A stretch of DNA of 64,000 nucleotides from Sinonovacula constricta (taxonomy: Eukaryota; Mollusca; Bivalvia; Cardiida; Solecurtidae). The notes under the pieces are model-generated. The model had not been told where the DNA came from. It did not search any database and worked only from the letters and a program-made list of their open reading frames with translations. This document shows, piece after piece, positions 12,618 through 24,952 of this stretch. Position numbers and translations under genes: made by a program. Every line of letters begins with the position of its first letter. Position 1 is the first letter of the stretch. The stretch covers positions 40,790,007-40,854,006 of the forward strand of contig CM017572.1 in NCBI GenBank assembly GCA_007844125.1, in the 5' to 3' direction.

Positions 12618-13898
12618 TGTGTTCCGTTTTGAGCTTTAACACAATTAATTATTAGATTACAGAGACATTAATGAAAACATCCTTGTCCAAGTAGAACGTG
12701 TTCTTAATCTAAGAAATCCTAGAACCTGTCCTGTCATCCACTATAAAAAAAGTCCGGCGGCCTAGAAGACCGAATTTACACCAGCTTAATTATCCGGTGA
12801 TAGTCTGTGTCCATTGCAATCGATACTGGCCATTATTAAGATTATAGTTTGCGTTTCACATATTATTTCTGTAGGATATATATTGCCAATCTGCAAAATC
12901 TGTTAGTAAAAATCAAAAGTCGCCGTCTTTTTGTCTTGTCTTTCCATAAATAGTTATGGCAAAATTTAAGCTTGTTCAGATAAGTGTAAAATCTTAAGTC
13001 TATACTTGAAAGTTATGTCTCTACAAATTTTAATAACATTCAGTCATATAGAAAATATTTATCGTTCAATGTCTGGCAAGTTATGTAAAATATGTGTACG
13101 CATGGTATATCAGTGTTTACAATTTTTTATTGCCGGGCCTGATAAGATATACATGCAAATGTCTACAAGCTGTCGAGTATTACCCTTTCTATAATGTACG
13201 TTTACATAACTCCAAGACAAAGGTTTCTTTCAAAGAAGAAAGAATATGACGTTTTTATTGCCAATGTTAAATAATAATGACAATGTGTTTCAAACGTAAG
13301 CATTTTCATTTATTACACATGGTATACTGTATATATTAATGTATCCTCTAAAAGCTGTATCGTGCTTATATATAAGAACATGATTATATCTGGAACATGC
13401 CAAGTATCACGGAAATACATTAATGGAAGCCAGAAAATAAATCTAAATAAATTATATAAATATTTTAATCAGTATTAGCTTTAGTTTCTTATAGAAGACA
13501 ACTAATTATCTCGTGAATATTTAGTGGACAAAAGTCCGTATTATGGTATACCCAGCGAATCTATCAAAAAAATCTCTCTGTCTTACAAAACCTTAGTTAT
13601 ACAGCTTACAACTACAGAAGCTCCTTAACAAAGGGAAATTTTTTCAACAATTTCATAGCATTCCATGCTACAGCTGACTATCGGAAAAAGTACATTCAGT
13701 TTCCATTGGAGATGCATTGTATGACTTCCGGGAAAATAAAATCATGAACCATCAAACTCAAATCAACTCATATATACCATAATGACACCTGAAATCGTTC
13801 AAACTCTGATGGTTGGAAATAAAGGCAGGCTGTGTCTGACGTCCATCTTCCGGGTTATCGGCTCGTTTTTAATTGCATTTAAATGACGCGAATTGGCC
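12618..13898. other. Spacer, nothing firm
   Basis: Mostly AT-rich. The stretch 12640-12840 has more GC and includes CACAATTAATTATTAG and CTTAATTATCCGG homeodomain-like sites, so it may be a further conserved noncoding element. No second copy was found. Confidence 0.35.
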
Positions 13899-14040
13899 AT
13901 TTGTGCGACAATCGATCTATCTATTTCCCAACTATGTTTTTAAACAAATTAAAAAGATTTATGACTTAATGATAGTTGGGGATTTTAAAATTCAAGGGAG
14001 GAGCTGGGAAGGAGTCACTGAATGAAGGGCCTTTTCGAAA
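13899..14040 (+). other. Set I block alpha, copy 3 (partial)
   Basis: Only the left and middle parts of alpha are recognisable: GCGACAATCGATC followed by TATTTCCCAACT, then GATTTATGACTTAATG with TTGGGGAT, and TTCAAGGGAGGAGC with GGAGTCACTGAATGAAGG. The spacing matches 8878-9010. The rest of alpha has decayed or been lost. Confidence 0.5.
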
Positions 14041-14544
14041 AAGCATTAAACAAAAGTGGATAGATGTTCAACGGAAAATCCCAAGGCGTTTAAAAATTAC
14101 ATATTGTGGTATGTTATATTCCTAAACACATTATCTCTATAACTAAAACCTTTTTTTCATATACATTGTACACTATTCTATCAATTGCATTCGAATTACC
14201 GAACTTTATTGATAGTCTGTATGCGTAAAGCAAAAGATATGCGAAGTTTAGTTTCGGGATGACATTTGTTACTTAATGCTCAGGTTTTATACTTATACAC
14301 TTGGAATAATGAGATCAATCACTTTCATACCCATAGTCCTTAAAAGTTGCTTATAGGAATTCATTGAAGTATCAACACTATTATTATGGTATAAAACAAT
14401 CAAGAAATTATGAAAAACATGCTTAGAACATAAATATTTATGTTAAGAAATAACTTAAAGAATTTAAAAATGCACATTTTTTTGTTTATCTTGCTTATTA
14501 AATAGACGTGTCATTAAACAAGAATGACTATATACATAAAAAAC

Positions 14545-14630
<86 letters not shown>
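14545..14630. repeat. (AT)n microsatellite
   Basis: An uninterrupted run of about 43 AT units. An open frame of Tyr-Ile repeats across it is an artefact of the repeat. Confidence 0.98.
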
Positions 14631-14635
<5 letters not shown>

Positions 14636-14664
14636 CTTATATTGTGAGCTCGCGTAGGTTTTTG

Positions 14665-15121
14665 AAATATGGTTTTCTTGTTATTTCCAGATTATTGATG
14701 GGCATAAGAGAATACTTGCTACGAACTGGTAATCACTTCTGTGCATGTGTCGAATCGCTTCTTCAATATAGATGGCATATTTTAATTCTACAGCTTCAGG
14801 CCCTTTAACACCACTGAGCTCCTTTCCAATTTTGACCTCTGTTCGCAATAATGTTATTTTTTTAAAAGCATGGTATTAAGCCGGGATGCAGATGCTTTAA
14901 GATTGTATTTCAATACCGCCCAAAAGAAAAAAAGGTTTGAAAATGCTTAACCCGATATGTTAACTTTCCAAATAAGTTCCTACGGATGAAAGAATGAAAT
15001 ATACATTTTATGAAATTACGACTACACAGTTCAAACTGGAATTTCATCGAGCAATTTGCAAAAAGCGCCGTTGATCATAAAACTATGCACCGTGGGACCA
15101 AACATCAGCGTGCCTTTATTA
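14665..15121 (+). other. Set I block gamma, copy 3 (diverged)
   Basis: It is more diverged than the other gamma copies but collinear. Landmarks are TTATTTCCAGATTATTG at the left, TACGAACTGGTAATCAC (PBX-PREP-like site CTGGTAATCA at 14726-14735), GTGCATGTGTCGAA, AAAAGCATGGTATTAAGCCG (near identical to copy 1), a CAATACCG stretch, GGAATTTCATCGA and ACATCAGCGTGCC. Overlapping open frames near 15031-15249 on both strands are not kept in the other copies and are not called. Confidence 0.6.
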
Positions 15122-15979
15122 AATACGAATGTTTTATTTAATGTGTCGACGATGTATGATAATGTCCATCGGGATGTCTTCTGGGATCTTGGGGTCATGT
15201 ATTTTCTAGACCCAGACACGCATCTGAAAAAAAAGTAATTTAAAGCCATGCACGTGAATAGAAATAGTTTCTCCTGTTATAGATGTCGCAATGAAAAGTG
15301 GTAAATACAGTGCATGTTTACATTGGAATTTAGTACGATCGCTGAAGTTCTCGTGAAAATAAATCATGCATTAGTGGCTGTATGTTATCAAGTTATCAGT
15401 AAGAAAAATGTAAGATTTTTCTATATACAAAATATACTTTCATGTACTTTAAAATTAAAGTATTTGCAGAAAATATTATGTTGATGTATGAATCAAAAAC
15501 TTGAAAATAAATAAATATAGAAATTGCAAATCAAACATGACCTAGTTCATTCACGGCGTATTTTACACTGCTGTACCTTTTAATTCGAATGTTCAAACAA
15601 CATTTGCCAAGTATTTTCTTGCAATTTCCGACATTTTTGTATAGATTATCTACATGCATCACATCCTACGGAAAATAATGAAATTAATATATAAATACAA
15701 AGGTTTTTTCACCAATTTTGTCGATACGACATCGAGATTGTCACCTAACAATCTCTACCAATCCGGTCGTAACCTGACACTAGAGACTATTTCGAAGCAG
15801 ATGTTCTGCTATTGTGTCTTGAGGTGGTAGTAAAAATGTGATCATTTCTGTTTTGTGTTGTTAATTGCTTTAATATGCTGCAGCACGTATGAATATCATA
15901 CATATAAATCAGCTAGCGGTTTGAACGGATCAAAATGTCTCCTAATAATACTCATGAGACATATTAATTGATATTTTTG
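15122..15979. other. AT-rich spacer
   Basis: Spacer between gamma and delta of copy 3. No recognised element is seen. Confidence 0.4.
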
Positions 15980-16330
15980 CAAACTCAATACCAACTGTCA
16001 GATGGTTAATGAAACACAATTCCACCCAGCAAATCCGAATCTTCAACAATGCCCACAATGATTCAATGCATCGTAAACAGTGCCCCATCACGCACCAACG
16101 ACATTCACCGAGTTATAAAACGGCTTTTTTATTTCATTGTCTCGCATACACATTTCTGTCTTAATATGCACTAAATAACGCATATATAATCAGAATTCCT
16201 TCGGGTTTGTTCAAATTGGTCATTTCGTATCACATCTGGTCATTATTCTCTTTAGACTGGAATAAAAGTCACATGATCTTTTCAGGAAGGTCAGCCGAAT
16301 GACCAGTCTGAATCAATAGATGAGCTATTT
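15980..16330 (+). other. Set I block delta, copy 3
   Basis: Collinear with 10855-11240: CAACTGTCAGATGG with TTAATGAAAC, CAACAATGCCCACAATG, ATGCATCGTAAACAG, CAAATTGGTCATTTCG, ATCTGGTCATTATTC, AAAAGTCACATG and GAATGACCAGTCTGAATC. Agreement is patchy, with the best matches around the TTGGTCATTT motif. The pattern is similar to transcription-factor sites surviving in an old duplicate. Confidence 0.55.
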
Positions 16331-17470
16331 GAGGGATTCGCGTTCAAGTGTTATTAAATGCTTTGCGGCCTCATTGTCAATATTGCGGTATAAAGATAGG
16401 ATCCCTTATTTCTGTGAGCAGTAAGAGCTACATTGTAGCTGCTTACTTGGTTAAATTAAACGGATTGTTTAGGCTCAGAAAACATTAAAGAAGATCTGTG
16501 AATGGGGTAATGCTACTTATCAGAGAAAGCCTGTGATTAAATAGTCTCTCTTCCAATTGAAAAAAAACAACATAACTGTTGTGAATTGTATTGTGCGTGC
16601 TTTTTCCTAATTACTCATTGTTTTTCAGTGTGAACTGAACATATGCTGTTGTTGTTTTTTTCATTTTGATAATAGAATCATTTAGCTTAAAAAGAACATT
16701 CTCATTTGTTGTCACAAATAAAAGAGTTGAGAAAATATTGCATACACGTACATGCTTCCTAAATAATATCACAAAACACTATTCAGACCAAAATGAAGTT
16801 TACAGAATAAATTAAAGATTGACAAAGCTAACTCTAGAGTGTGTGCTTTTTCAAGTGACGGTACATTGCATTATTGGAAAGTAATGCCAGAGATACTAAT
16901 GAAGGACTTTCAAAAACGAAAAAGGAAATTAAAAGTAACGCCAATTTAAGCCTAACATAAAATCCAGCTAGATAAAGTCCAGACAAAAGACAATCACATA
17001 TCAATTATTTTGTTTGGCATCCCTACCGGGAGTCATGTAACTCAAATTTTTGGTCAAATTTAGGTTAAAGTGATAAATGAGATGAGAGAAATTTTGCGAA
17101 CATTAAATACTTACCTTTTATCTAATTGACATTGTAGATCGAACGTTTCAATGCGAAAAACGAGTCGCATGTTAAGTTGTTATGACCTTTCTTTTCGCTT
17201 TCCCTTGAAATAAATGGAATCGTACTTTCACTTTCGTCAATATGGCCGAACTTGTTCGGAAACAAATCCGCACTTACCCTGAATCTTACGGTATTTCTAA
17301 CGAAAACGATACCCTTTAGCTTCATCCACGTTCGTCATTCTTATCTTTCTATCTCTGAAGATGTAAGAAGAGAAATATTTCATGTAAATTGTCCACGTTT
17401 ATGGCTATAATTGCATTCGCGGTTACCATAATCCGCTTTATAGTTACTTATTTCTAACTGTTACTTACTA
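16331..17470. other. Spacer with one exon-like stretch on the minus strand
   Basis: Nothing firm is seen. On the minus strand the stretch 17290-17113 has higher GC and ends in AAAAG followed by a textbook donor GTAAGTATT. Two frames are partly open across it, but I could not find a matching acceptor or a recognisable protein, so no gene is called. Confidence 0.35.
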
Positions 17471-17471
17471 C

Positions 17472-17621
<150 letters not shown>

Positions 17622-17815
17622 CTCAGATAACAAAGACTACAAAATACCGTTTGAATTTTGAACATATGATGTAACCGTTTCAATCGATAAATCATCACTA
17701 ATAAATAGAGGCTTGTAGAACAATACACGTGACATTGAACAAAACACGATTCGAATATTACTATTGCCACAGTCATGTCTATTTTCGGTCGATTTTGTAT
17801 GTGCAATGTCCCAAT

Positions 17816-17817
<2 letters not shown>

Positions 17818-17911
<94 letters not shown>
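17818..17911. repeat. (ATT)n microsatellite
   Basis: About 31 ATT units with one phase slip near 17860. Poly-Leu/poly-Ile open frames here are artefacts. Confidence 0.98.
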
Positions 17912-18319
17912 TCTCTATACATGACAGCGACCAATCGTGATCAGTTCATCAGTAATAATTTGCCTAAAGTGACATTCTATTAGTTTTGCAGAGAATATTT
18001 CTGGTTGATCAACATAATCTGAGAAATAGTCCATTTCAATCGACGGTCTCGTGGCAGAGACGGTACAAATGAGCTTCCGTCTGTCTGTTATACACCCGCT
18101 CTATTACGGTGTTACACGTTGTTATTTTCTTTGTCGCAATCGATATAGACCTTTAGAAAGGGAGCAATTAGGCGTACTTTGAGTTTCTTTACAAAACACA
18201 AAAAGGACGTCTATAAAGAATGTCAAATTTCAACTCTATTTATCTTATTCCCTGTATAGCTTCTTTTCTGAATTGTTTCGAAAAAAATTTGGTTTGTTGA
18301 AAATATATGCTAAGTTGTC

Positions 18320-18620
<301 letters not shown>

Positions 18621-19694
18621 GCATACGTTAAACAATTGTATACTTTGTTACACACACTGTTTTCACCTTAAGCACGTACGCAACTCGTTATCCGTGTTTG
18701 TTTTGGAGAAGAAGTACTGTACAATAAATTATTTCATGTAATAACTACTTAAATAAGTACATAAGTGGTTAAAAATAACACATTACAGATTTCAACACCA
18801 TTTCCTTGAACTTAAAGAATCGTAAAGTGCTTGGATTACCACCTCTGAATTCCTGTTTTATATTATTCTAGTAGAATAAAGACGCGTTAAAATTTAGGCT
18901 AAATAAAACGGCAATAAATGCTGTACGTAGTAAGTGCTGGGGACATAACATGTATTCGTATAATGGCGTTCTTGAATTACGATTTCCGGTGTGCTTTCTA
19001 CGAAAATATAAAAAGAAAGCACTTATTTATTTTATTATTTTTAATGCATTTTTTTTCCAATGCATATTTATAAATGGGGGTCTGTGGATCAATTTTACGG
19101 AAAAAAGATAAGTTAGTTTATAATTTAATTTTAATGAAAAGTACTCTAGTGCCAACGTCTTAATAGTTTGCTGAGGGGTCCAATCTTTTCCCATGCAAGG
19201 CGCCAAACTATTGTTGTATGTATTTGATTTTACAATTATGTCAGTTTTTGTTGTTTATTAAATTATATGTCAATGGGAAGGAAATTTCTGACTGGATGCT
19301 CATTACATGGATCTCACGCTGATCAGGCTTATTTTAACACATTTTCTGAAAACAATATTCCAAAATATATTTACGAGTAAAGGCGAAACGTTGAAAAATT
19401 TATAAAAAAAAACTTAAATCTCCAGAGGTTTAGATAATTATTTATATTCGTCCATTTACTTTAATAACAAATCTGTTGAAAACCATCCCTGAATTTAGCC
19501 ACTTGTGTTATTTATGGTAATGGCAACATGTGCGGAAGGTATATTTTGGAGTTTAAATTAAGCATGTGCAATTTCTTTGAACTTTTCGAATTGTTGTCAC
19601 TTTTTATCAAATTATTTTGTGTCAGGAGGTTTTGTTACTTACGATTCATGCAGTACCTTAACATTTCTTGTTATTCACTTTGAGAAGTGAAAGT
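18621..19694. other. AT-rich spacer
   Basis: No gene or repeat family is recognised. The last 9 bases (19686-19694) are the left target duplication of the SINE that follows. Confidence 0.4.
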
Positions 19695-19980
19695 TTGTTT
19701 GTTTGCTTATTGGGTTTTTACGTCCCACCAACAGTATTTCAATTATCTGGAGACGGTGTCCACTTGAAGCAGATATAGTGCTGCCTTCACTGTGTATAGC
19801 ATGCCGTGAACACCTGGCATGATACCACACCCAGTCACATAATCGTGACACCGGACCAACCAGTCGGGGAACTACCCTTATAGTTGCTTGAGCGTCAGCA
19901 AAGGAGCTATACCACTACCATTTTTAACGACTTTGGTATGTCGCGGTCCGGGATCGAACCCGGGGCCTCCCATACCTATG
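19695..19980 (-). mobile_element. tRNA-derived SINE (SINE-1), minus strand, with target duplication
   Basis: Read on the minus strand, the element starts in a tRNA-like head with a Pol III B box (GGGTTCGATCCC, about 19950). It runs through a body that includes GTGACTGGGTGTGGTATCAT and ends in TGTTGGTGGGACGTAAAAA followed by a CAAA-rich tail. The end resembles tails common in molluscan retroposons (recalled, not searched). AGTGAAAGT flanks it at 19686-19694 and 19981-19989, a 9-bp target duplication. The A box is missing, so this copy is 5'-truncated. A decayed relative lies at 63140-63292. Confidence 0.85.
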
Positions 19981-20584
19981 AGTGAAAGTCTCATTACATT
20001 TCACATGAATCGAAATTTTATCGTAGATATAGGCAGTGTTGGTGCGGCCGCTTCGGATGTTTGCTAGCTAGGTCGAGTTGGAAAGAAGGCCGAGCTTTCT
20101 TTTAAGTTGCAGATTGTGCCTTCATAGAGATGTGTTCAGCATCATATACAATACCGTAACATCATTGTCTTTATTGTTAGTACTATCTGATTACTGCCCT
20201 GGCAATTTACGCCAGACATTGAGAAATGAAATCATTTCGCTTTCACTTCAATTAAATTCAATAGCGCCATAAAGTCATCTCGGAGACGTACAGTCCTACA
20301 TTTGGATTGCAGCCTGACAAGATTTACCCATTGTCGATTGAATAAAAAATATGAAACGACAACATCAGCGACGATGAAGGAATTGTGGTATTTTACACTA
20401 AGTAACTTCAGGAACCACTGATTATAGCCTGTCTAACGGCCTGTATCATTTGCGACAGAGAAAACGTGGCTGATGTCTATGAAATAGGATAGCGGTGTGC
20501 AAGATGACAGAAGCGGTGTAATTCAGACGTAAGAGAAAGGCGGACTTTCATTGATTCTGTCTCTGTCTTTGCTGGAATGGACAG

Positions 20585-20648
20585 ATTTGCTGATTGTGTC
20601 GACCAAGCAGAAAACTTTCTGGAACAAGAACGCATGTTGTCACTTGAG
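20585..20648 (+). CDS. Candidate internal or first coding exon, unrecognised
   Basis: A polypyrimidine tract (TTCTGTCTCTGTCTTT, 20553-20568) leads to an AG at 20583-20584. The 64-base segment after it ends at GAG followed by the donor-like GTCAGT. In the frame giving one base plus 21 codons it reads FADCVDQAENFLEQERMLSL plus E, an acidic, helix-like stretch. An ATG at 20577 in the same frame, with G at -3 and +4, would instead make it a first exon starting MDR. GC is above that of the surrounding DNA. An open run this short is not statistically strong. I found no partner exons, and the protein is not recognised. Confidence 0.3.
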
Positions 20649-20781
20649 GTCAGTACATTGGTACTTTGTTCTCAAATACTTCACAAATATAACTGTCGTT
20701 AACAGACGCGCTTTCGGCCGAAGCAAAAAGTTTGATCATAGGACTTATTGTTATTACTAGTCTTAAGGCATGCGTAAATGT

Positions 20782-21070
20782 GAGATTTTGGGTTTGCCGG
20801 CATTTTTGCCTATACTATGCTGCGACATTTTTATGATTATAGCACAGGGGCAGTTATGAAGTGCCCAGGGACTGAACCCGGCCGGTCCAGTATACTGACA
20901 CCTACGAGTCGGTGAGGCGAGGCATAATGCTGTCCCCTTAGCCCCGAGTGATAGGAGGGAAGCCATTTCTACCAACTTTAAAGTCTTTTGTTTGACCCGG
21001 CCGGGTTTTGAATCCGCGACCACCCGATCCGCAAGCTGACACTCGACCGCTTGAGCTTTTGCGGACGGTC
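20782..21070 (-). mobile_element. tRNA-derived SINE (SINE-2), minus strand
   Basis: Read on the minus strand it begins with a tRNA-like head (AGCTCAAGCGGTCGAGTG, then GGTCGCGGATTCAAAACCC as the B box). It continues through a body with GCTAAGGGGACAGCATTATG and TTCAGTCCCTGGGCACTTC, and ends GGCAAACCCAAAATC. It is the same family as 61487-61760, which aligns over its whole length. The flanks TGCGTAAATGT (20771-20781) and TGAATAAATGT (21071-21081) agree at 9 of 11 bases and may be an aged target duplication. The minus-strand open frame across it is not a gene. Confidence 0.85.
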
Positions 21071-21081
21071 TGAATAAATGT

Positions 21082-21922
21082 CCAAATGTGAACACTTGCC
21101 AAATAGTAAAATTAAAGCTTTTGTTGAAAAAGGTTAAAAATGTTTACTTCTGTAAGAATAGAAATGTTTCTCTGGAAAATATTTAAAAATGTGTCCGCAA
21201 GTCCTTAAATTTACTACCATTATTTAGTTTGGGGTTTATTATGGACATGTTATAGCCGTGCCCTATATAGTTATCTCCCACACAGTACACAGCCAGACAT
21301 AAAAAGCATGGGGCTTACTTTTCTTGACCAATAATTAACCAGCTTAAAAGAAACTTTCAAACTCTTTAATTGTGTGAAATGCAAAGATAATACATAATAA
21401 ATTCCTTCCAGAAATAGCTCAAGTAATATGTACCGATCATAAGAAAGGCAATCAAAAATATTATTTACAAAACTAAATTATTGTCTGAGTAAACAACAAC
21501 ATTTCTTTCTCTTCTGAACTTTGCAATTGTAACTTTGAAAAGATAGCGACAAATTGATTAGCTATTATTTAAATTTCTTTGATAGTCAGAGCGTAGAAAT
21601 CCTTGTTAATATATCAATTTATATTTAAACCTTTACCCATAATAATAAAATACGTACCTATGATAATAATAGTTAAACTTATAATAATAATAGTTATACT
21701 AATAATGATAGTTATACATTTTATTATAACCATTACCTTGACCATAGGTTCGCACACTTTTTCTATGTATATTTCAAGCATCTTTCTATGTTTACAAACT
21801 ATTTAAATACACTATAAAAGTATGACTATTATGTATCCTTAAAAGATCTTTTACACTGTGTTTCATATAACTGAATCAACAAAAATGATTAAGTATCATA
21901 TACATTGTATAGTAAATGTATC

Positions 21923-21930
<8 letters not shown>
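21082..21930. other. AT-rich spacer
   Basis: No gene is seen. 21640-21720 is a degenerate ATA/ATAATA low-complexity stretch. Confidence 0.4.
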
Positions 21931-21956
<26 letters not shown>

Positions 21957-21957
21957 A
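21931..21957. repeat. (GT)n microsatellite
   Basis: About 13 TG units directly after an AT-rich run. Confidence 0.95.
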
Positions 21958-22022
21958 TTTCCAATACATCATTATAATTTGACCACAATTTATTATGCCA
22001 ATAACATCAGTTGTTGATCTCA

Positions 22023-22348
22023 ACAGAATATATGCCACAGTATTATGAGCATTGTAACGGATACCAAAATTTGAAAAGGCACGGGACAAATATATGCACA
22101 TGCAGGCCAAATGTAAAAGAACAAATCTATGATGAGTTATTTAACACACAGAGAAACCCCGACAGTTACCGCCTTGGCACTGTCAGCTGGCAATATGGAC
22201 CGACTGGGGTGCTTAAACCGGTTTTACAAAGCTATAACCTCGCACTTTCTGTCGGGTTTCTCAAATGCAAATGCAAGCGCGGAGGTTTTCTTTTTATGTC
22301 ATGACCAAAGTTGTGACGTCATTGAAAAATAATGTCCGCATCGTGTTT

Positions 22349-22405
<57 letters not shown>

Positions 22406-22640
22406 AGAGCTATTATTTCGATTAGAGGAACTCCACACAAAATTGATTGTAAATGAAATTAACTTTTTGAATCAAGTAAAAATGACCAGAGATGGGTAAA
22501 GGTTGTAGCATCCTGTTCATGTGAAAATGGAATTGAGGAAGCAAAGTCCAATGCCCATTTAACACGTAATAATCCTTGTATGAAGAACTAAAAGACAACA
22601 TAAATAACATGCACGGGGAGATTTTTTACACTCGCCACCT
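22023..22640 (+). mobile_element. Repeat family M, copy M1 (near full length)
   Basis: It aligns over its length with 49428-50078 and with the reverse complement of 57020-57642. Landmarks are GAATATATGCC..TATGAGCATTG at the left, GACAGTTACCGCCTTGG, a GTCAGCTGGC..GACCGACTG core, CTCGCACTTTCTG, GTTGTAGCATCCTGTTCATG and a right end CATGCACGGGGAGATTTTTT. Open frames on both strands recur between copies only because the DNA recurs. The element seems non-autonomous and of unknown class. This copy contains an expanded GA tract. Confidence 0.8.
22351..22408. repeat. (GA)n microsatellite inside M1
   Basis: About 23 GA units followed by a short poly-G run. The other M copies have only AGAGAGAT-like sequence here (near 49796 and 57310), so the expansion arose within this copy. 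Confidence 0.95.
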
Positions 22641-24463
22641 ACAAGTTTGACAAATCTATTTAAAACTGTTCCATAAATCTTTTTGTCATTTTATAGTTAT
22701 GTTTATGCTGAACATATCAAAGTAAACATAATAATGTTTAAGCATTGTTTTAGTTTTGATGTTGTTTCATTTTTTTTAAATTTTACCTTTGTGTAAAAAT
22801 GATACAACTACAAATACTCGTAAAGAATTTGGCAAATTCAAGCATTTAATAGCAGTGCAAATATAAATTAAAAACCATTAAAAAATTAGTCTGGAAGATG
22901 TATGCAGAAATAATTGTCAAAGTGACAGGAAAAGTAAGGGGAAATAAACTGACCATGCTTGCACAGACCGAGATTCAAATCATCAATCTCAATTTGAAAG
23001 TACTTTGAATCTTTTTTTACTGCTTAACTTCCTTCTTACTGAAGAGATCATATGCGCAAACAAAATGTGCCGCGCGATCAACCGCGACTGTCTTTAAGAA
23101 GTGATTCCATACTTTATTTCTCATTACCGTCACTATTTTTATAATACGCCATCTGAAGATAAAACGAGAGTTGGGAATGTCAATCTAGACTATATCATGA
23201 TAAATTGATCGATGTTTTAATTATGTTCTATGGCATAACTTTAATTAAGGCAGTGTGCATATCTGATCTAATAAATCGGTATCTGCAGTATACGGAATTC
23301 AATTAACTTTACTGGCGTCAAGATGGTTCAGGTTAGAACAGAAATTTGGAACCTACAGACAGTATGCAACACAGAGCAAATGGTATGAAGGATCTATCCT
23401 ATTATTCAGGAATGAAGATTCTTACAAATTTTTAACCCCCCCCCCCCCCCCATGCATATGTAAAATTGCTGTCAAAAATAATCTGTAGAAAATGCATGCA
23501 TGTTGCACAGGATTTACTAGAAATAAGCGTTCATGAAAAGAAAACACAAACAGACCCCATTTAATGTTTATGTTAATTATCAACTAATTGTATTAAATAT
23601 GTGTACAAATCATAAACACGCTTAACAAATGTGCGTTAGTTAATTTTTATTATGTTTCAACATGAAATTAGTTTATTGAGTCATTATCACGTTTGCATAA
23701 TTAACCAGTACAGCAATTAGCCATTATTGCTGTAGAACTGATAGAAAACTTAGTCATTACATTAAGAAAAAGTTTCCTTTCGGACCCGAGTAAACTTTAT
23801 GATGTCAAATGAGAACAATTAAACAATAATTTAGTAAAACAATTAATAATAAACTAAAAAAACTGTTGTGGACTTAGATTTTTAGGCCATATATTTTTTG
23901 TTGTAAACATATATTTGCATAAAATGTGTACAACCACATGGGCACTGTACGTGAGCATACACTTTTTGTGCGAGGTGAGTCGTGGTATGCGTGAGTGTAT
24001 GGGTTAGAAAACAGGTAAGTAGTTTCTGCTTCGCAAGCTCATGTGCCAGGAACATTTTGATATGTTTATATTTAAGCCTATATATTTTAAAATAAGTTTC
24101 ATTTCATACTCCAAAACGTATAAAATATAATGTTTGAACAGAATGAATTATATCGACAGAATAAACACAACCTGTAGCATCATACGCAACAAGGTGGATA
24201 AAAAATGTGACTATCCAAAATTATATCTTTTTATTCGAGTAAATTGTAAGTGCTATCTTATTACAAAATTTCGTCCTAAGTACATTTTTATGTTAAAATT
24301 CTAATCGCAAAATATGCAAAAAAGCGTTAAACTTACCGAAAAGTCGCCGATAATTCAAAGATAATGGTCTTGTTTAAAGTGACTTACAGGATTTTCAATA
24401 GATGGACACGTGCAGTGCATAGTTCTGCACCCTTTGTCGTCACATCAGCAGCTTCATTGTTTA
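22641..24463. other. Spacer with a poly-C tract
   Basis: Mostly AT-rich. A run of 16 C lies at 23436-23451. The stretch 23040-23170 has more GC (TGTGCCGCGCGATCAACCGC) and could be a conserved noncoding element, but no second copy was found. Confidence 0.4.
23436..23451. repeat. Poly-C tract, 16 bases
   Basis: A homopolymer of C on the given strand. Its length is likely uncertain in sequencing. Confidence 0.95.
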
Positions 24464-24650
24464 ATAAGAATATATGACAAAGTCCTATGAGTATTGCAAC
24501 ATATACCAAACTCCGAAAAGGCACAGAACAAAGGTATTGCACATGCAAGCCAAGCGAAAAGTAAGAACAAATTTGTGATTAGTCATTTAAGGAAAAGAGC
24601 AAACCCGACAGTTACCGCCTTGGAACGGTCAGTCGGCAATATGGACCTCT
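24464..24650 (+). mobile_element. Repeat family M, 5' fragment
   Basis: It starts at the family left end (TAAGAATATATGACAAAGTC) and breaks off inside the core after GGTCAGTCGGCAATATGGAC. The same start and almost the same break point occur at 38624-38815, so both may derive from one shorter subtype. Confidence 0.75.
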
Positions 24651-24944
24651 GCAATAGTTCCTACAAATTGATGCAAGATGGTAAGATGAGATATACTTTG
24701 AGTAGTAAAAAAAACATTTTCTTTCAAGTGTTATCACTAAAAAGGTATGCAAATGTACTTCAATTCACTGAACACTGAGCTGCCTTTTTTCCATCTTTTT
24801 CACAGTCTTTTCATTGGACGAGAGAGGCAGTGACTAACTCTTTTTTTTTTATATTTCATTTAAGACCCAAAGCTCGTAAGAACCTGGACTGTAAAAAGTA
24901 AAGTTTTTACTCTAGTCGGGAGCTCCGTCCGTGTTTCATAGTTT

Positions 24945-24952
24945 GAAGATTC
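24945..24952. repeat. hAT target-site duplication, left
   Basis: GAAGATTC, repeated exactly at 25282-25289 on the other side of the element. Confidence 0.9.

Noticed and set aside
20763..21095. Minus-strand frame of 110 codons
   Set aside because: Lies across a SINE; the higher GC of the SINE keeps the frame open.
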